Positions 26,648-37,428 of a DNA stretch of 64,000 bases are shown here, piece after piece. Positions within the stretch are counted from its first letter, which is position 1. Every line of letters starts with the position of its first letter. Both the position numbers and the translations under genes were made by a program. The notes under the pieces were generated by a model, which was given only the letters and a program-made list of their open reading frames with translations, did not search any database and was not told the origin of the DNA. This DNA is from Gemmatimonadota bacterium (GTDB lineage: Bacteria > Gemmatimonadota > Gemmatimonadetes > Longimicrobiales > Gaopeijiaceae): assembly GCA_022823225.1 (NCBI GenBank), contig JAJDXM010000085.1, forward strand, positions 62,001 through 126,000. The letters are read 5' to 3'.

Positions 26648-27706
26648 TCACTCCACTACGACCAGCCGGCCCACTCCCTCGCCCCTCGTATTGACGAGCT
26701 GCGGCGCCGAAAACCGCGCCAGCGCCCGCATGGTCCCCCGTGACAGGATTCCGGTCCGCTCCAGGACCGCCAGCAGCGCCGGAGGACCCGCCCGCCGCGC
26801 CCCGTCCTCGACCTTCAGCGCCACCCCCAACCTTCTCCCCAGATCGGCCGCCACGTAGACGCCCTCGGCGCCCACCTTGGCGAGCAGGCGGTCCCGCTCC
26901 TCGCGCATCAGGCATGTGCACAGCCGCTCGCTCCCCGCCACCATGAACGGGTAGCGGACCATGGCCCCCACCACCCTCCCCGGCGTTCCGCCGTCGCGGG
27001 CCGCGGAAGCCAGGCGCGCCATCGCGCCCGCGGCAGCCGCGAGCGGGACCGCGAAGGTGGGGACCCCGCACCCGTCCACCCCCTCCCGAATCGAACCGGG
27101 GTCGCACTGCGTCCAGTCGAGCACTTCGCGCCGGATCCTGCACTGAACCGGGTGATCGGGGCGTTCGTACCCCTCCAGCGGCCATCCGTGGAAGGCGGCC
27201 AGGGCCAGCATTCCGGCGTGCTTGCCCGAGCAGTTGCTCATGATCGGTGTGAGCGGGATACCCGCGTCCGCCAACTCCCGCTCGCGCTTCCGCAGCAGGG
27301 GCGCGTGAGGACCGCAGACCAGTTGCGACTCGGATATGCCGGCCTTCGCCAACATCGCGCGCACGGTTCGCAAATGCTCCTCTTCCGAATTGTGTGACCC
27401 GCAGCAAAGTGCAATCTCCTCAACCGAAAACCCGAAGTGGTCCGCGGCACCGTCCGCCACCAGCGGAAGCGTCTGCAACGGCTTCGCCGCCGAACGCAGC
27501 ACCGTGAGCCAGCCGGTGTCGCCCCAGCTTCGGACCACATCCCCTTCGGCGTCGACGACGAGCGCATGCACCCTGTGCGTCGACTCGACCACGGACCCCC
27601 TGCGCGCCGACACACTGAGCGGCTGGCCGATCAACGATAGGGTCGCCCGGCGGGCGGTTCCATGGTCAGATCGGCCCAAAACCGGCGGTCCGTCAGCGCT
27701 GGCCAT
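26648..27706 (-). CDS. L-asparaginase II family protein
   Basis: 352 residues resembling the asparaginase II (PF06089) family, unrelated to the classical threonine-triad AnsA/B. Supporting stretches are GSVVESTHRVHALVVD, VLRSAAKPLQTLPLV, CCGSHNSEEEHLRTVRAMLAKAG, IMSNCSGKHAGMLALAAFHGWPLEGY and DGCGVPTFAVPL. It is predicted to hydrolyse asparagine to aspartate in the cytoplasm. ATG 27706 overlaps the S41 protease stop by 14 bases. The N-terminal 20 residues before SLIGQPL are less certain. Confidence 0.88.
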   Translation of the reverse strand: MASADGPPVLGRSDHGTARRATLSLIGQPLSVSARRGSVVESTHRVHALVVDAEGDVVRSWGDTGWLTVLRSAAKPLQTLPLVADGAADHFGFSVEEIALCCGSHNSEEEHLRTVRAMLAKAGISESQLVCGPHAPLLRKRERELADAGIPLTPIMSNCSGKHAGMLALAAFHGWPLEGYERPDHPVQCRIRREVLDWTQCDPGSIREGVDGCGVPTFAVPLAAAAGAMARLASAARDGGTPGRVVGAMVRYPFMVAGSERLCTCLMREERDRLLAKVGAEGVYVAADLGRRLGVALKVEDGARRAGPPALLAVLERTGILSRGTMRALARFSAPQLVNTRGEGVGRLVVVE

Positions 27707-29351
27707 CCCCCGCGGCGGATCCTCCGGCCCCTGACGCCTCGGCCGCCAGGGGAGATCCCGCAAGGGCAAAGAGCTGGGTGGGGTTCTCCGCCATGGCAAG
27801 GAGTTCGACCGCACGCTGAAGCTGGGCGTCACTGCCTGCGCCGCGCCGAAAACTCCCCAGTTCCTGCCACGCGAGCAGCGCGACGTGGCTGCCCATCCGG
27901 TAAACCAGCGGTCTCCTGGCCTGCAGAACGGTCTCCACCGAAAGCTCGGCACCCCGTTCCAGCAGAGAGGCGTGAAAGTCGGCGAGGTCGGCGTCCCCGA
28001 TGTGGAAGCCCGGCTCCAGACCCGGGTTTTCCTGGACGTAGCCGACGGCCCAGTTCTGCAGCGCTGCGAAGAATCCGTTGGCGGCACGCGCCACCTCCTC
28101 CAGCGCCCTCTCCTCGTCGGCAGAGAGTGTGTCCTGCAGGACCCAGAGGTCGGGGACGATCCCGCCGCCTCCGCGCAGCGCGCGGCCTCCAGCCGAGGCG
28201 AACCGCGGTCTGTCCGCAAGATCCGGTCGCTGCACCCGCTCACCCTGAACGCTTAGCGGTGGCTCGCCCGCACCACCATCCGGATCCGGGCGGTCTCTCT
28301 CGATGGAACGCCCCACGGGAGTGAACCAGCGCGCCGTGGTCAGCTTGAGAACATTGCCTCCGGGAAGGGGAAAGAGCGATTGGACGGAGCCCTTGCCGAA
28401 GCTGGGGCTGCCGATCAGCAGGGCGCGGTCGTGGTCCTGAAGGGCGCCCGCCAGGATCTCGGAAGCCGACGCGCTGGAGCCTGTAACGAGCACGGCGACG
28501 GGAAGCTCAGGGTACGCCTGCGCCGTCTCGGCCCGGTATTCCTCGGGCGGCGTCGAACGCGCGCGGATCTCCACGATCGACTGGCCGCGGTCGAGGAAGA
28601 GGTCGGTAAGCGCGACGCCTTCGGTCAGCAGGCCTCCGCGGTTGCCACGGAGGTCAAGGATCAGCGACGCCATCCCCTCCGCTGCCAGCGAATCGATGGC
28701 GGCGCGAACCTCCTCGGTGGTCGTGCGACTGAAGACCGCGAGCGGCACGTACCCGACCCCGCCCTCGAGCATCGTGGCAAAGGGAACCGACCGCACCCCC
28801 ACGACCGCGCGCTCGATGTCGAAGGTGATGATCCCCTCCGTGCCGGGACGCCGGATGCCGATTCTCACCCCTCGTCCCGGCTCGCCCCGGAGCAGATCAA
28901 CGGCCCGGCCAGATGCGGGCCCCACCACGGTTTCGCCGTCCACCTCGACGATCCGGTCGCCCGCAAGCAGCCCCGCGGCGGCGGCGGGCGATCCGGGGAT
29001 CGGCGCCATAACGGTGAGGAATCCGTCAAGGTTGTTCACTTCCACGCCGATCCCCGAGTAGTCGCCCTGGGTCCGGATGCGCTCGTTCTCCCAGTCCCCG
29101 GCGGTCAGGAACCGCGAATTGGGGTCATCCAGCCCGCCGACCATGCTCGTGATGGCGGCCTGGTAGAGATCGTCCACATCCACTTCCTCGACGAAGTCGT
29201 CCTTGATGTGCCGCATGACTTCGTCGATCGCGCGGGCGTGGATATAGATGTTGGCGCCCGCACCGACATCCTTCTGGAGGAACCAGCCGCCGCAGACGAC
29301 CGCGAGCAGGAAGACCAGACCGGGCGGCAGCAGGGCGCTACGCTTCTTCAT
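27693..29351 (-). CDS. S41 family carboxy-terminal processing protease
   Basis: 552 residues. An N-terminal membrane anchor or signal peptide (LLPPGLVFLLAVVCGGWFL) is followed by a PDZ domain (YSGIGVEVN..., GSPAAAAGLLAGDRIVEVDG) and the S41 catalytic domain with ILDLRGNRGGLL, the serine of TGSSASASEILAGAL (about residue 300) and the lysine of PSFGKGSVQ. It should act in the periplasm as a CtpA-type tail-specific protease. A C-terminal extension of about 150 residues beyond the catalytic domain has no recognised motif. Its ATG lies inside the last codons of tmk (14-base overlap). Confidence 0.92.
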   Translation of the reverse strand: MKKRSALLPPGLVFLLAVVCGGWFLQKDVGAGANIYIHARAIDEVMRHIKDDFVEEVDVDDLYQAAITSMVGGLDDPNSRFLTAGDWENERIRTQGDYSGIGVEVNNLDGFLTVMAPIPGSPAAAAGLLAGDRIVEVDGETVVGPASGRAVDLLRGEPGRGVRIGIRRPGTEGIITFDIERAVVGVRSVPFATMLEGGVGYVPLAVFSRTTTEEVRAAIDSLAAEGMASLILDLRGNRGGLLTEGVALTDLFLDRGQSIVEIRARSTPPEEYRAETAQAYPELPVAVLVTGSSASASEILAGALQDHDRALLIGSPSFGKGSVQSLFPLPGGNVLKLTTARWFTPVGRSIERDRPDPDGGAGEPPLSVQGERVQRPDLADRPRFASAGGRALRGGGGIVPDLWVLQDTLSADEERALEEVARAANGFFAALQNWAVGYVQENPGLEPGFHIGDADLADFHASLLERGAELSVETVLQARRPLVYRMGSHVALLAWQELGSFRRGAGSDAQLQRAVELLAMAENPTQLFALAGSPLAAEASGAGGSAAGDGQR

Positions 29352-30060
29352 CCGGTCTCTCCGCGCTGCTCGTCCTCATCCTCGGCCCCCGGGTCCCGCC
29401 AGCGGCGGCTTCAGGTAACCTCGACGTGACCTCGCTGCGGATTCGTGCCGCCACCTCCTCCACACTGCCGGATGCGGGAATCAGCACGGCGCTGTCCGTC
29501 GTTCGTGCCAGTTCAACATATCCCCGCCGGACCCTGCGGTGGAAGTCGGTCCCCGCTGACTCGAAGCGGTCTCCACCCTTGCCCTGGAGTTTCTGGCGGG
29601 CCAGGCCCTCCTCGGCGGGCAGGTCCAGCACGATCTGCAGATCGGGGGCCAGCCCGGCCGTGGCATGGCGGTTGAGCGGTTCGATGCGCCGGGGATCGAT
29701 CCCCCGGCCGTAGCCCTGGTAGGCGAAGGTGCTGAGGTCGAACCGGTCCGAGACGACCCACCTTCCGCGGGCCAGCGCGGGCTGCACCACCTCGCGCACG
29801 AAAGCGGAGCGGGCAGCCAGGATCAGAAGCAGTTCGGTCGCGGGCGGGATGGGAACCTCGCGATCGTGCAGGAGCAGGTCCCGTATCCGCTCGCCCACCC
29901 GCGTGCCACCCGGCTCGCGGGTCGCCTCGACGCGCAGCCCCGCCTCGCGCAGGAACGTCCGCAGCCGCTCGGCCTGGGTGGTCTTCCCCGATCCCTCGGC
30001 TCCTTCGACCACGATGAAGCGGCCGCGCGGCCCCTCCCCGGCGCCCTGGCCCACGCTCAT
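29338..30060 (-). CDS. tmk: Thymidylate kinase
   Basis: dTMP to dTDP. 240 residues from ATG 30060. P-loop VEGAEGSGKTTQAERL (residues about 18-33), the DR[YF] region VVSDRFDLSTFAYQGYGRG, LDLPAEEGLAR, and the LID region with GGDRFES. The C-terminal tail is longer and more basic than usual because it continues into the start of the S41 gene. A 13-base gap separates it from ylbF. Confidence 0.95.
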   Translation of the reverse strand: MSVGQGAGEGPRGRFIVVEGAEGSGKTTQAERLRTFLREAGLRVEATREPGGTRVGERIRDLLLHDREVPIPPATELLLILAARSAFVREVVQPALARGRWVVSDRFDLSTFAYQGYGRGIDPRRIEPLNRHATAGLAPDLQIVLDLPAEEGLARQKLQGKGGDRFESAGTDFHRRVRRGYVELARTTDSAVLIPASGSVEEVAARIRSEVTSRLPEAAAGGTRGPRMRTSSAERPDEEA

Positions 30061-30073
30061 GGCACCGCGGGCC

Positions 30074-30433
30074 TCAGGAGGTGAGGATGATGGGGGAAGC
30101 CGCCCCGGACCGCATCCCCTCCTGGATCGCCCCGTCGACCCTTTGCATGATGCGGTCGAAGTTGGCCTGCGCGGCGACAAGGCTCTGGTACACACTCAGC
30201 GCCTGCAGCTCTCCCATGGCGGCCTCGTACCGCTCCATGTCCTCGCTGGCGGGCTGCTCCCCGCGTTGCAGCGCCGCTTGCACCGACTCCTCGATCTCCA
30301 TGAACCGGTTTCTGAGCCGCGTCATCTCGCGGTCGTCGTCCGCGCACTCCTTTGCCCTGGCCAGAGTCCGGTACTCCGGAGTGCCGCCCAGGGCCCTCCC
30401 GAGCGACTGCGCCAACTCCTCGATTCGTGACAT
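30074..30433 (-). CDS. YlbF/YmcA family protein
   Basis: A 119-residue, almost entirely helical protein of the Com_YlbF family. It contains PEYRTLARAKECADDDREMTRLRNRFMEIEE and GELQALSVYQSLVAAQANFDRIMQRV, typical of the antiparallel helical hairpin. In Bacillus, YlbF and YmcA are part of a complex (with YaaT) affecting RNase Y, competence and biofilm; whether that holds here is unknown. AAGGAG about ten bases before ATG 30433 is a strong ribosome binding site. The 99-base gap upstream separates it from prmC. Confidence 0.85.
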   Translation of the reverse strand: MSRIEELAQSLGRALGGTPEYRTLARAKECADDDREMTRLRNRFMEIEESVQAALQRGEQPASEDMERYEAAMGELQALSVYQSLVAAQANFDRIMQRVDGAIQEGMRSGAASPIILTS

Positions 30434-30532
30434 TCTCTTAATCTCCTTCGGCGTTCCGGGCCAATCCGCGGCAGGACTCGCCGCCCTGGGGGACGCCTCG
30501 CTTCGTTGCCGGACCCCGGCCCGGCGCGAGGT

Positions 30533-31476
30533 TCATTCACGCGTCGCCACAACATAGCGCCGCCGTCCAGCAAGGTCCCTGTGAATCGACACACCTGCAA
30601 TCCCGGGCCGCTCGCGCAGCAGCCCGGCAACCGTGTCCGCCTGCGACCTTCCGATCTCCAGTCCCACCCAGCCGCCGGGGCGCACGACCGCCTCCAGCCC
30701 CTCGACCAGACCGCGGATCACGGCCAGCCCACCCTCGTCGGCCACCATCGCCAGGCGAGGCTCCCATTCCCGCACCTCGGGCTGCGCGCTGCGCCACTCC
30801 TCTGCGGTGAGATACGGCGGGTTCGAGATCACCAGGTCGAAGGTCAGGCCGCGCACGGGATCCAGCATCGGGCCGGACCTGAATTCGATCTCCGGGTGCC
30901 CCGAGGCAGCCGCATTTCGCCGTGCGAGTTCGAGTGCGTCCTGCGAGACATCGGTAGCCGTCACCGCCCGCGCGAGCCCCTCGTCCGCGAGCGCGATGGC
31001 GATGCAGCCCGAGCCGGTGCCGACATCCAGCGCCGCGGCGAAGACCCGTTCCCGCCCGGCGGCGGCGCTGACGACATCGATCAGAAACTCGGTCTCCGGG
31101 CGCGGAATGGCGACTCCGGGACCCACCTCGAGTTCCAGGTTCCGGAACGCGGCCGACCCCATCAGGTACTGCAGCGGTTCGCGGGCGGCACGGCGACGCA
31201 ACAGAGCCTTCAGGCGCGACAGTTCGCCGGCGACGAGGGGCCGGTCGAAGTGCAGGTAGAGTTGCAGCCGGTCCACGCCGAGGACGAAGGCGAGCAGATG
31301 TTCGGCATTCAGCCGCCCGCTCTCGACGCCCCGGTCCTCCAGGTAGCGGCCGCTGACGCCGATCACCTCGAGCACCTTCCAGACACGGGCGGGCGGGACG
31401 CCGCGCGAGGCAGGCTGCTCCGGCTCGCTCCCGGTGGCCGCCAGCCGGTCGCGCGGGGCCTGGAACGGGCGCGTCT

Positions 31477-31480
<4 letters not shown>
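30533..31480 (-). CDS. prmC: Release factor glutamine methyltransferase
   Basis: N5-methylates the glutamine of the GGQ motif in release factors RF1 and RF2. 315 residues: the N-terminal helical domain ([26 protein letters not shown]), [32 protein letters not shown], the SAM loop [16 protein letters not shown], and the catalytic NPPY in [17 protein letters not shown] 31480 overlaps the prfA stop in TTGA, and its substrate is the neighbouring gene's product. Confidence 0.95.
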
Positions 31481-32621
<1,141 letters not shown>

Positions 32622-32625
<4 letters not shown>

Positions 32626-34202
32626 CGGCCGGAGCGAAGCGGCCCGGCACCGGCCACCACTGCCAGGGCAAGAACCGCCACGCAAGCCGGCCCCAGCAGA
32701 TCCCCGGTGCGGGTGAACACGGTGACATTTCTTCGGCCGCGGGCGGTCAGCACGGCCACGCCCGGCGCCCCCGGCGTCAGCGCCCAGGGCTCGGCGACGC
32801 CGCTCGGCGGAACGGCGAATGTGTAGCCGGTGGCGGCGACCTGCAGGAGCGAGATGCGGTTCTCGATCGCCCGCAGGCGGCCGTGCGTCGCGTGCTGCCA
32901 GTACGCCCACGTGACGCGAAAGGGCGCGGCGGGATCGAGCCAGTCGTCGTTGGTGAGCACCACCAGCCACTCCGCGCCACCCCGCACCAGGGCGCGGGCG
33001 GTCTCGCCGAAGGCCGAATCGTAGCATACCAGGGCGCCGATCTTCTCCCGGCCGAAGTCGAGGGGACCGGTGGTCCGGCCGGGCGCGTATCCCCGGCTCC
33101 CGAAGCGTGGAGCGAAACGTGGCCACCACCCCGACCCCTCCAGCCCGGGAACCAGACGGGTCTTGCGGTAGGGCCGCGACAGGCTGCCGTCCGGAAATTG
33201 CAGAAACGCGGCGTTGTACCACAGGGTGTCGCCGGGGGCCCGCGCGACATCCAGGGCGCCGGTCAGAACAGGAAAGTCCAGCGTTTCGGCAAAGGCGGCC
33301 GCCCGCTCCCCCGCCAGGGTGGCTTCCGCACCGCCGAGTGCCCGCAGCGGGGCGGCGATGAAACGCTCCGGAAAGACGGCGAGCGCCGGGGATGCATCGC
33401 GGGACGCCGCGCGTATCGGTTCCAGCCAGCGCTCCAGGCCGCCGTCCGGGGCCGGTTCGGCCGGGTTGCCGCCCGGCTGCACCGCAGCAATCCGCATCTC
33501 GGGTCCCTCGTCGCCAAGCGTCGCGTGGCGGACGCCGCCGCCCACCGCCGGAAGCACCGCCAGACCAAGCGCCAGCGCCCCGCGGTGGCCGATGCGGCGG
33601 AGGCCGCCCCGACCATCGACCCACGGGGCAGCGACAGCGCCCATCCACACTCCCACCCCGACCGTCCAGGCAGTGAGAAAACGGGCTCCCAACACCTCGC
33701 TTCCGGCAGCGAGCGCGGGGTGCCACGCCAGTGACCCCCCGGCGTTGAGCCAGGCGTAGGAGAAGCCGGGGATGTGCGCGGCCGCCCATTCCGACCCGGT
33801 CCAGCACGCCGCCAGCGCAAGGGGAAGCGGCCAGCCCCAACGGCGATGCAACACGACAGCGCCCCGGCAGGCGACCCCCGCGAGCATTCCGATGAGCGAC
33901 AGCACCAGCAGGTACAGCGGAACCGCAAGCGACGTCCTCCAGGCGAGCGCCGGGATCATCCAGTAGAGGCCGATGCCGTGCGCGACGAACGCGGCCGTGA
34001 ACCCCAGGGTGACAGGGCTGGATGCGCGAATGCCGGGGGGACTCTGTCCACAGGCTGCCAGCGCGGCTCCGAGCGGCGCAAAGGCCAGAAACGGAAGAAC
34101 GGCTCCCCCGTACGGGGAAAACGTCGCCCCGATCGCCACACCCGATGCAGCCGCCAGCAACAACCGACCCGACACCCGAGGGAGACGGATCCAGGACTTC
34201 AC
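32622..34202 (-). CDS. lnt: Apolipoprotein N-acyltransferase
   Basis: Adds the third acyl chain to lipoproteins at the outer face of the inner membrane. 526 residues: about six N-terminal membrane segments and a periplasmic nitrilase-like domain with the catalytic triad E ([11 protein letters not shown]), K (YRKTRLVPG) and C ([10 protein letters not shown]), and a last membrane segment near the C-terminus. Clients in this window include Pal, CpoB and the fn3 lipoprotein. Residues about 48-61 ([14 protein letters not shown]) are encoded by a shortened dispersed repeat. GTG 34202 overlaps a seven-codon open frame in GTGA. Confidence 0.93.
34018..34061 (-). repeat. Dispersed repeat, shortened copy C inside lnt
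   Basis: 44 bases whose minus strand reads CTGGCAGCCTGTGGACAGAG, then CCCCCCGGCATTCG and GCATCCAG. It matches the first 55 or so bases of copies A and B but lacks about ten bases (AGCGGCGATG) in the middle. The lnt frame stays open through it, in a different frame from the one used by dprA. Confidence 0.7.
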
Positions 34203-34221
34203 GGCTGGTTCGCCGTGGACA

Positions 34222-35244
34222 TCAGGACACCGCGGTCTCGCGGCCTTCCCGCGCCGAATCGTAGGCCGCCTCCACCAGACTCATGAGGATGGTCTGCTCC
34301 ACCGGCGGCTCGGCGGCGGCCTGCCCGGCCACGACCCGCACGAACTTGTCCAGGAGGCGGCGGTATCCGTTGGTGAACAGGTCCTCGCCGCCGCGGGGGA
34401 TCGGTTGCCGGGGGGTCACATCCACCGTGCGCCCCCCGACCTGCTGGTAGATCGTCAGCGGCGTGAGGCGCGCGCCACCCTCCGAACCGGCGATCCACAG
34501 CCCGTGCCGGTCCCCGGGCGCGTGGAGGCGCCAGCTGGCCGCCATCGACAGGACCACGCCGTCGCCGGTGATCGCATGCAGGTGGGCCTCTTCCTCCACA
34601 TCGAACCCGTCGCCCGGGGTGGTCGCCGATACCCGGCTCAGCGCGGGATAGCCCAGGACCCAGAGAGCGAGATCCAGCGCTGGCACGCCGAGGTCCATCA
34701 GCGCGCCGCCGCCGGACTCCAGTGCGCGCCGGCGCCATCCCGTGCGGGGGCGGCGCACCGCCCGGTTCATCCAATCCACGCGTGCCGCGCTGACTTCTCC
34801 CAGCGTGCCGTCGGCAATCGCGGAGCGGAGCGCGCGCACATTGGGCTGATAACGGTGCGACATCCCCAGCACCACTCCCTTCCCCGTCGCCTCCGAGATC
34901 TCGAGCAGGTGCCGCACGCCTCCGGCCGACAGGGCCAAAGGGCGCTCCACCAGCACATGCTTGCCGGCCTCAAGACAGGCGGCCGCGATGCCTTCGTGCA
35001 GGAAGCTGGGAGCGCAGATCACGACCCCCTCGATGTCCTCGTCCGCGAGCAGCGCACCGTCGTCGACGACCCGGGGGATACCGAACCGGTGGGCCAGGGC
35101 CTTCGCCTTCGCCTCATCCAGGTCGGCAACGGCCGACAGTTTGACGTCGGAGCGCTCGGCAAGGATCGGGATGTGCATGAGCTGACTGATCACGCCGGTG
35201 CCCACGATCCCGATCCGAACCCTGCGGCCCCCGGTCTCACGCAT
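34222..35244 (-). CDS. Gfo/Idh/MocA family oxidoreductase
   Basis: 340 residues. The N-terminal Rossmann domain has IGIVGTGVISQLMHIPIL, a C(A)PSFLHEGIAAACLEAGKHVLVERPLAL block with ERP in place of the usual EKP, and the C-terminal alpha/beta domain begins near GALMDLGVPALDLALWVLG. The DxGxHxxD-type catalytic motif is present as DLGVPALD, lacking the histidine, so activity on a sugar substrate is uncertain. It overlaps rimO by eight bases. Substrate unknown. Confidence 0.87.
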   Translation of the reverse strand: MRETGGRRVRIGIVGTGVISQLMHIPILAERSDVKLSAVADLDEAKAKALAHRFGIPRVVDDGALLADEDIEGVVICAPSFLHEGIAAACLEAGKHVLVERPLALSAGGVRHLLEISEATGKGVVLGMSHRYQPNVRALRSAIADGTLGEVSAARVDWMNRAVRRPRTGWRRRALESGGGALMDLGVPALDLALWVLGYPALSRVSATTPGDGFDVEEEAHLHAITGDGVVLSMAASWRLHAPGDRHGLWIAGSEGGARLTPLTIYQQVGGRTVDVTPRQPIPRGGEDLFTNGYRRLLDKFVRVVAGQAAAEPPVEQTILMSLVEAAYDSAREGRETAVS

Positions 35245-36691
35245 GGATGAGCCTCCCCGTCAGGTCATGGTCGTCGGCCTCGACGATCTCCACCTCCACG
35301 ATATCGCCGGCCCGCACGGCGCGCGCCCCGGTCACGAAGGTCCGCCCATCCACCTCCGGCGCCTGTCCCTGGGTGCGCCCGACCGCGTCGTGCCCGGGCA
35401 GGCCGGGAGTCAGTTCGTCCACCAGGAGCTTCACCCGGGTGCCGACCCGGTCCAGATTCGCCTCCAGCGACAGGTCACGCTGGTGCTGCATGACCCGGTC
35501 CAGCCGCTCCACCTTGACCTCCTCGGGCACCTGGCCGGACATGACGGCGGCGGCGGTCCCTTCCTCGACCGAGTAGGCAAAGGCGCCGACGCGGTCGAAG
35601 CGAATCTCTTCGAGGAACTCCATCATCACTTCGACATCTTCTTCGGTTTCCCCGGGGAAGCCCACGATCACGGTCGTGCGCAGGGTGAGGTCGTCGATTT
35701 CGCCGCGCAGCCATCCCACCCGCTCCCGGACCGTCGCCTGGCGCTCGGGACGCCGCATGCGGGCCAGCACCCGGTCGCTTCCGTGCTGCAGCGGCATATC
35801 GAGGTAGGGAAGCAGACGCGGCTCGCGCGCAATCAGCCGGACCAGAGCCGGCGTGATCCCGGAGGGGTACATGTACAGCAGCCGGTACCAGTCCACATCC
35901 GTCCCGTCCAGCAGTGCCGCGAGAAGATCCTGCAGGAGCGGGGCGTTCCGATCACGGCGCCTGAGGTCGCGCCCGTACCAGGTGGTGTCCTGCGAGACCA
36001 GGTTCAGCTCCCTGACGCCCTGCTCCCCCAGCGCCCGCGCCTCCGCGACCAGGCCCTCCGGATCGGCGCTGCGGTGGAGCCCGCGCATGTGCGGGATGGC
36101 GCAGAAGGCACAGCGGTGGTCGCATCCCTCGCTCACCTTGAGGAAGGAAACGTGGCGCGTCTTCGTACTGAGGATGCGGAGCGGCTTCTCCATGTTCGGC
36201 ACGAACCCGGACTCGATGTAGCCTCGCGCCCGCAGCTCCGGCACCAGTCGCGCCATCTCCGCGATGCCCAGGAAGAGGTCGACCTCGGGGATTTCCTGCT
36301 GCAGTTCCTCGCGGTAACGCTGCACCATGCACCCCACCGCCGCCACCGCCCTCACCCGGCCGCGCGCCTTGAGCTCGCAGGCATCGAGGATCTTGTCGAT
36401 CGACTGCTCCCTGGCCTCGTCGATGAATCCACAGGTGTTGACCACCACGACATCGGCATTGTCCACGTCGCTGGTCACGTGCGCCCCCGCACCCACGAGA
36501 GCGGCCATCATGTGCTCCGAATCGACGGTGTTCTTGTCGCAGCCGAGGGTGACCAGTCCGAGGCGTGGGCCATCCGATGGTCCGATCGCGAAGGAACGGG
36601 GATCCACGGCCTTCACCCGCGGGTCGACCTCCGCGCGAACAGGCTCCGCAGTCACGGGAAAGACGGGAAGCTCCCGCGTACGCAGCCTCAT
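35237..36691 (-). CDS. rimO: Ribosomal protein uS12 methylthiotransferase
   Basis: Radical SAM enzyme adding a methylthio group to the conserved aspartate of S12. 484 residues from ATG 36691. The N-terminal cluster-binding domain has TLGCDKNTVDSE, VVNTCGFIDEAREQSI and VGCMVQRY. The radical SAM loop is CDHRCAFCAIP, and the TRAM domain is at the C-terminus (LVDELTPGLPGHDAVGRTQGQAPEVDG). The GCDKN form and VDSE favour RimO over MiaB. The start overlaps the lolA stop in ATGA. Confidence 0.93.
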   Translation of the reverse strand: MRLRTRELPVFPVTAEPVRAEVDPRVKAVDPRSFAIGPSDGPRLGLVTLGCDKNTVDSEHMMAALVGAGAHVTSDVDNADVVVVNTCGFIDEAREQSIDKILDACELKARGRVRAVAAVGCMVQRYREELQQEIPEVDLFLGIAEMARLVPELRARGYIESGFVPNMEKPLRILSTKTRHVSFLKVSEGCDHRCAFCAIPHMRGLHRSADPEGLVAEARALGEQGVRELNLVSQDTTWYGRDLRRRDRNAPLLQDLLAALLDGTDVDWYRLLYMYPSGITPALVRLIAREPRLLPYLDMPLQHGSDRVLARMRRPERQATVRERVGWLRGEIDDLTLRTTVIVGFPGETEEDVEVMMEFLEEIRFDRVGAFAYSVEEGTAAAVMSGQVPEEVKVERLDRVMQHQRDLSLEANLDRVGTRVKLLVDELTPGLPGHDAVGRTQGQAPEVDGRTFVTGARAVRAGDIVEVEIVEADDHDLTGRLIHA

Positions 36692-37428
36692 GGCGCGGGC
36701 CCGCGGCTTCCGCGTCCGCCGGGACCTCTCACCCTGGCCCCTTCGGGGACCACGAATACGAAGAGCGCGGGGTCGGGCGCCGCGTCGAGATTCACGTTGC
36801 TCAGCGTGAGGGTGCGCACATTGCCGCTCTGCTCGTGGAGCTCGATCCTGCGTATCACGTGTCTCTCCGTGTCGAGCCAGAGGCGCGCGAGGCGATAGGA
36901 TGCGCCGGCTCGGGGCGTCAGCGTGACAACGCGGCAATCCAGGCCGCCCACCGCTTCGATCCCGCCCTCCTCCGCTTCGTATTTGGAGCCTGGATCCTCC
37001 AGGAATTCGCGGTAGAAGTCCTCACGGCCGGGTGAATCCGCCACCGTGCCGCGCATCACCTGGCTCCTGTTCGAGCTCGGGTAGTACAGCCACACGTACT
37101 GCCCGTCCGAAATCACCATGTCGCCATCCGGATCGGTGAAACGCATCGAAAACAGGTTCGGGCGCTGTTGGCAGATCCGCCCGGCACTCTCGATCGTGCG
37201 CCGCATCACCGGGTTTTCGAGCACCTGCGCAAAGTCCGCGCAGATCGCCCGTACCTCTCGATACCGCAGAGCGGCCTGCTCGATGGCGCTGGAGGGCTCC
37301 TGGGCCGCGAGGGTCCAAGGCGGCAGCGGCGGGAACAGCGGCCCCGCCAGAGTGCCGGCAGCGAGCCAGAGCATCGGAGCGACGGCAAGCATCGGACGCG
37401 GGGGGGGGCGCCGCCACCCTTCAATCAT
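36688..37428 (-). CDS. lolA: Outer-membrane lipoprotein carrier protein LolA-like
   Basis: 246 residues with an N-terminal signal peptide (PMLAVAPMLWLAAGTLAGPLFP) and a LolA-type beta domain: REVRAICADFAQVLENPVMRRTIESAGRICQQRPNLFSMRF, GQYVWLYYPSSNRSQVMR, and LWLDTERHVIRRIELHEQSGNVRTLTLSNV. It should shuttle lipoproteins across the periplasm. ATG 37428 overlaps the ftsK stop in ATGA. The gene order ftsK-lolA is widely conserved in didermic bacteria, which supports the assignment. The C-terminus is Gly/Arg/Pro-rich. Confidence 0.87.
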   Translation of the reverse strand: MIEGWRRPPPRPMLAVAPMLWLAAGTLAGPLFPPLPPWTLAAQEPSSAIEQAALRYREVRAICADFAQVLENPVMRRTIESAGRICQQRPNLFSMRFTDPDGDMVISDGQYVWLYYPSSNRSQVMRGTVADSPGREDFYREFLEDPGSKYEAEEGGIEAVGGLDCRVVTLTPRAGASYRLARLWLDTERHVIRRIELHEQSGNVRTLTLSNVNLDAAPDPALFVFVVPEGARVRGPGGRGSRGPAP

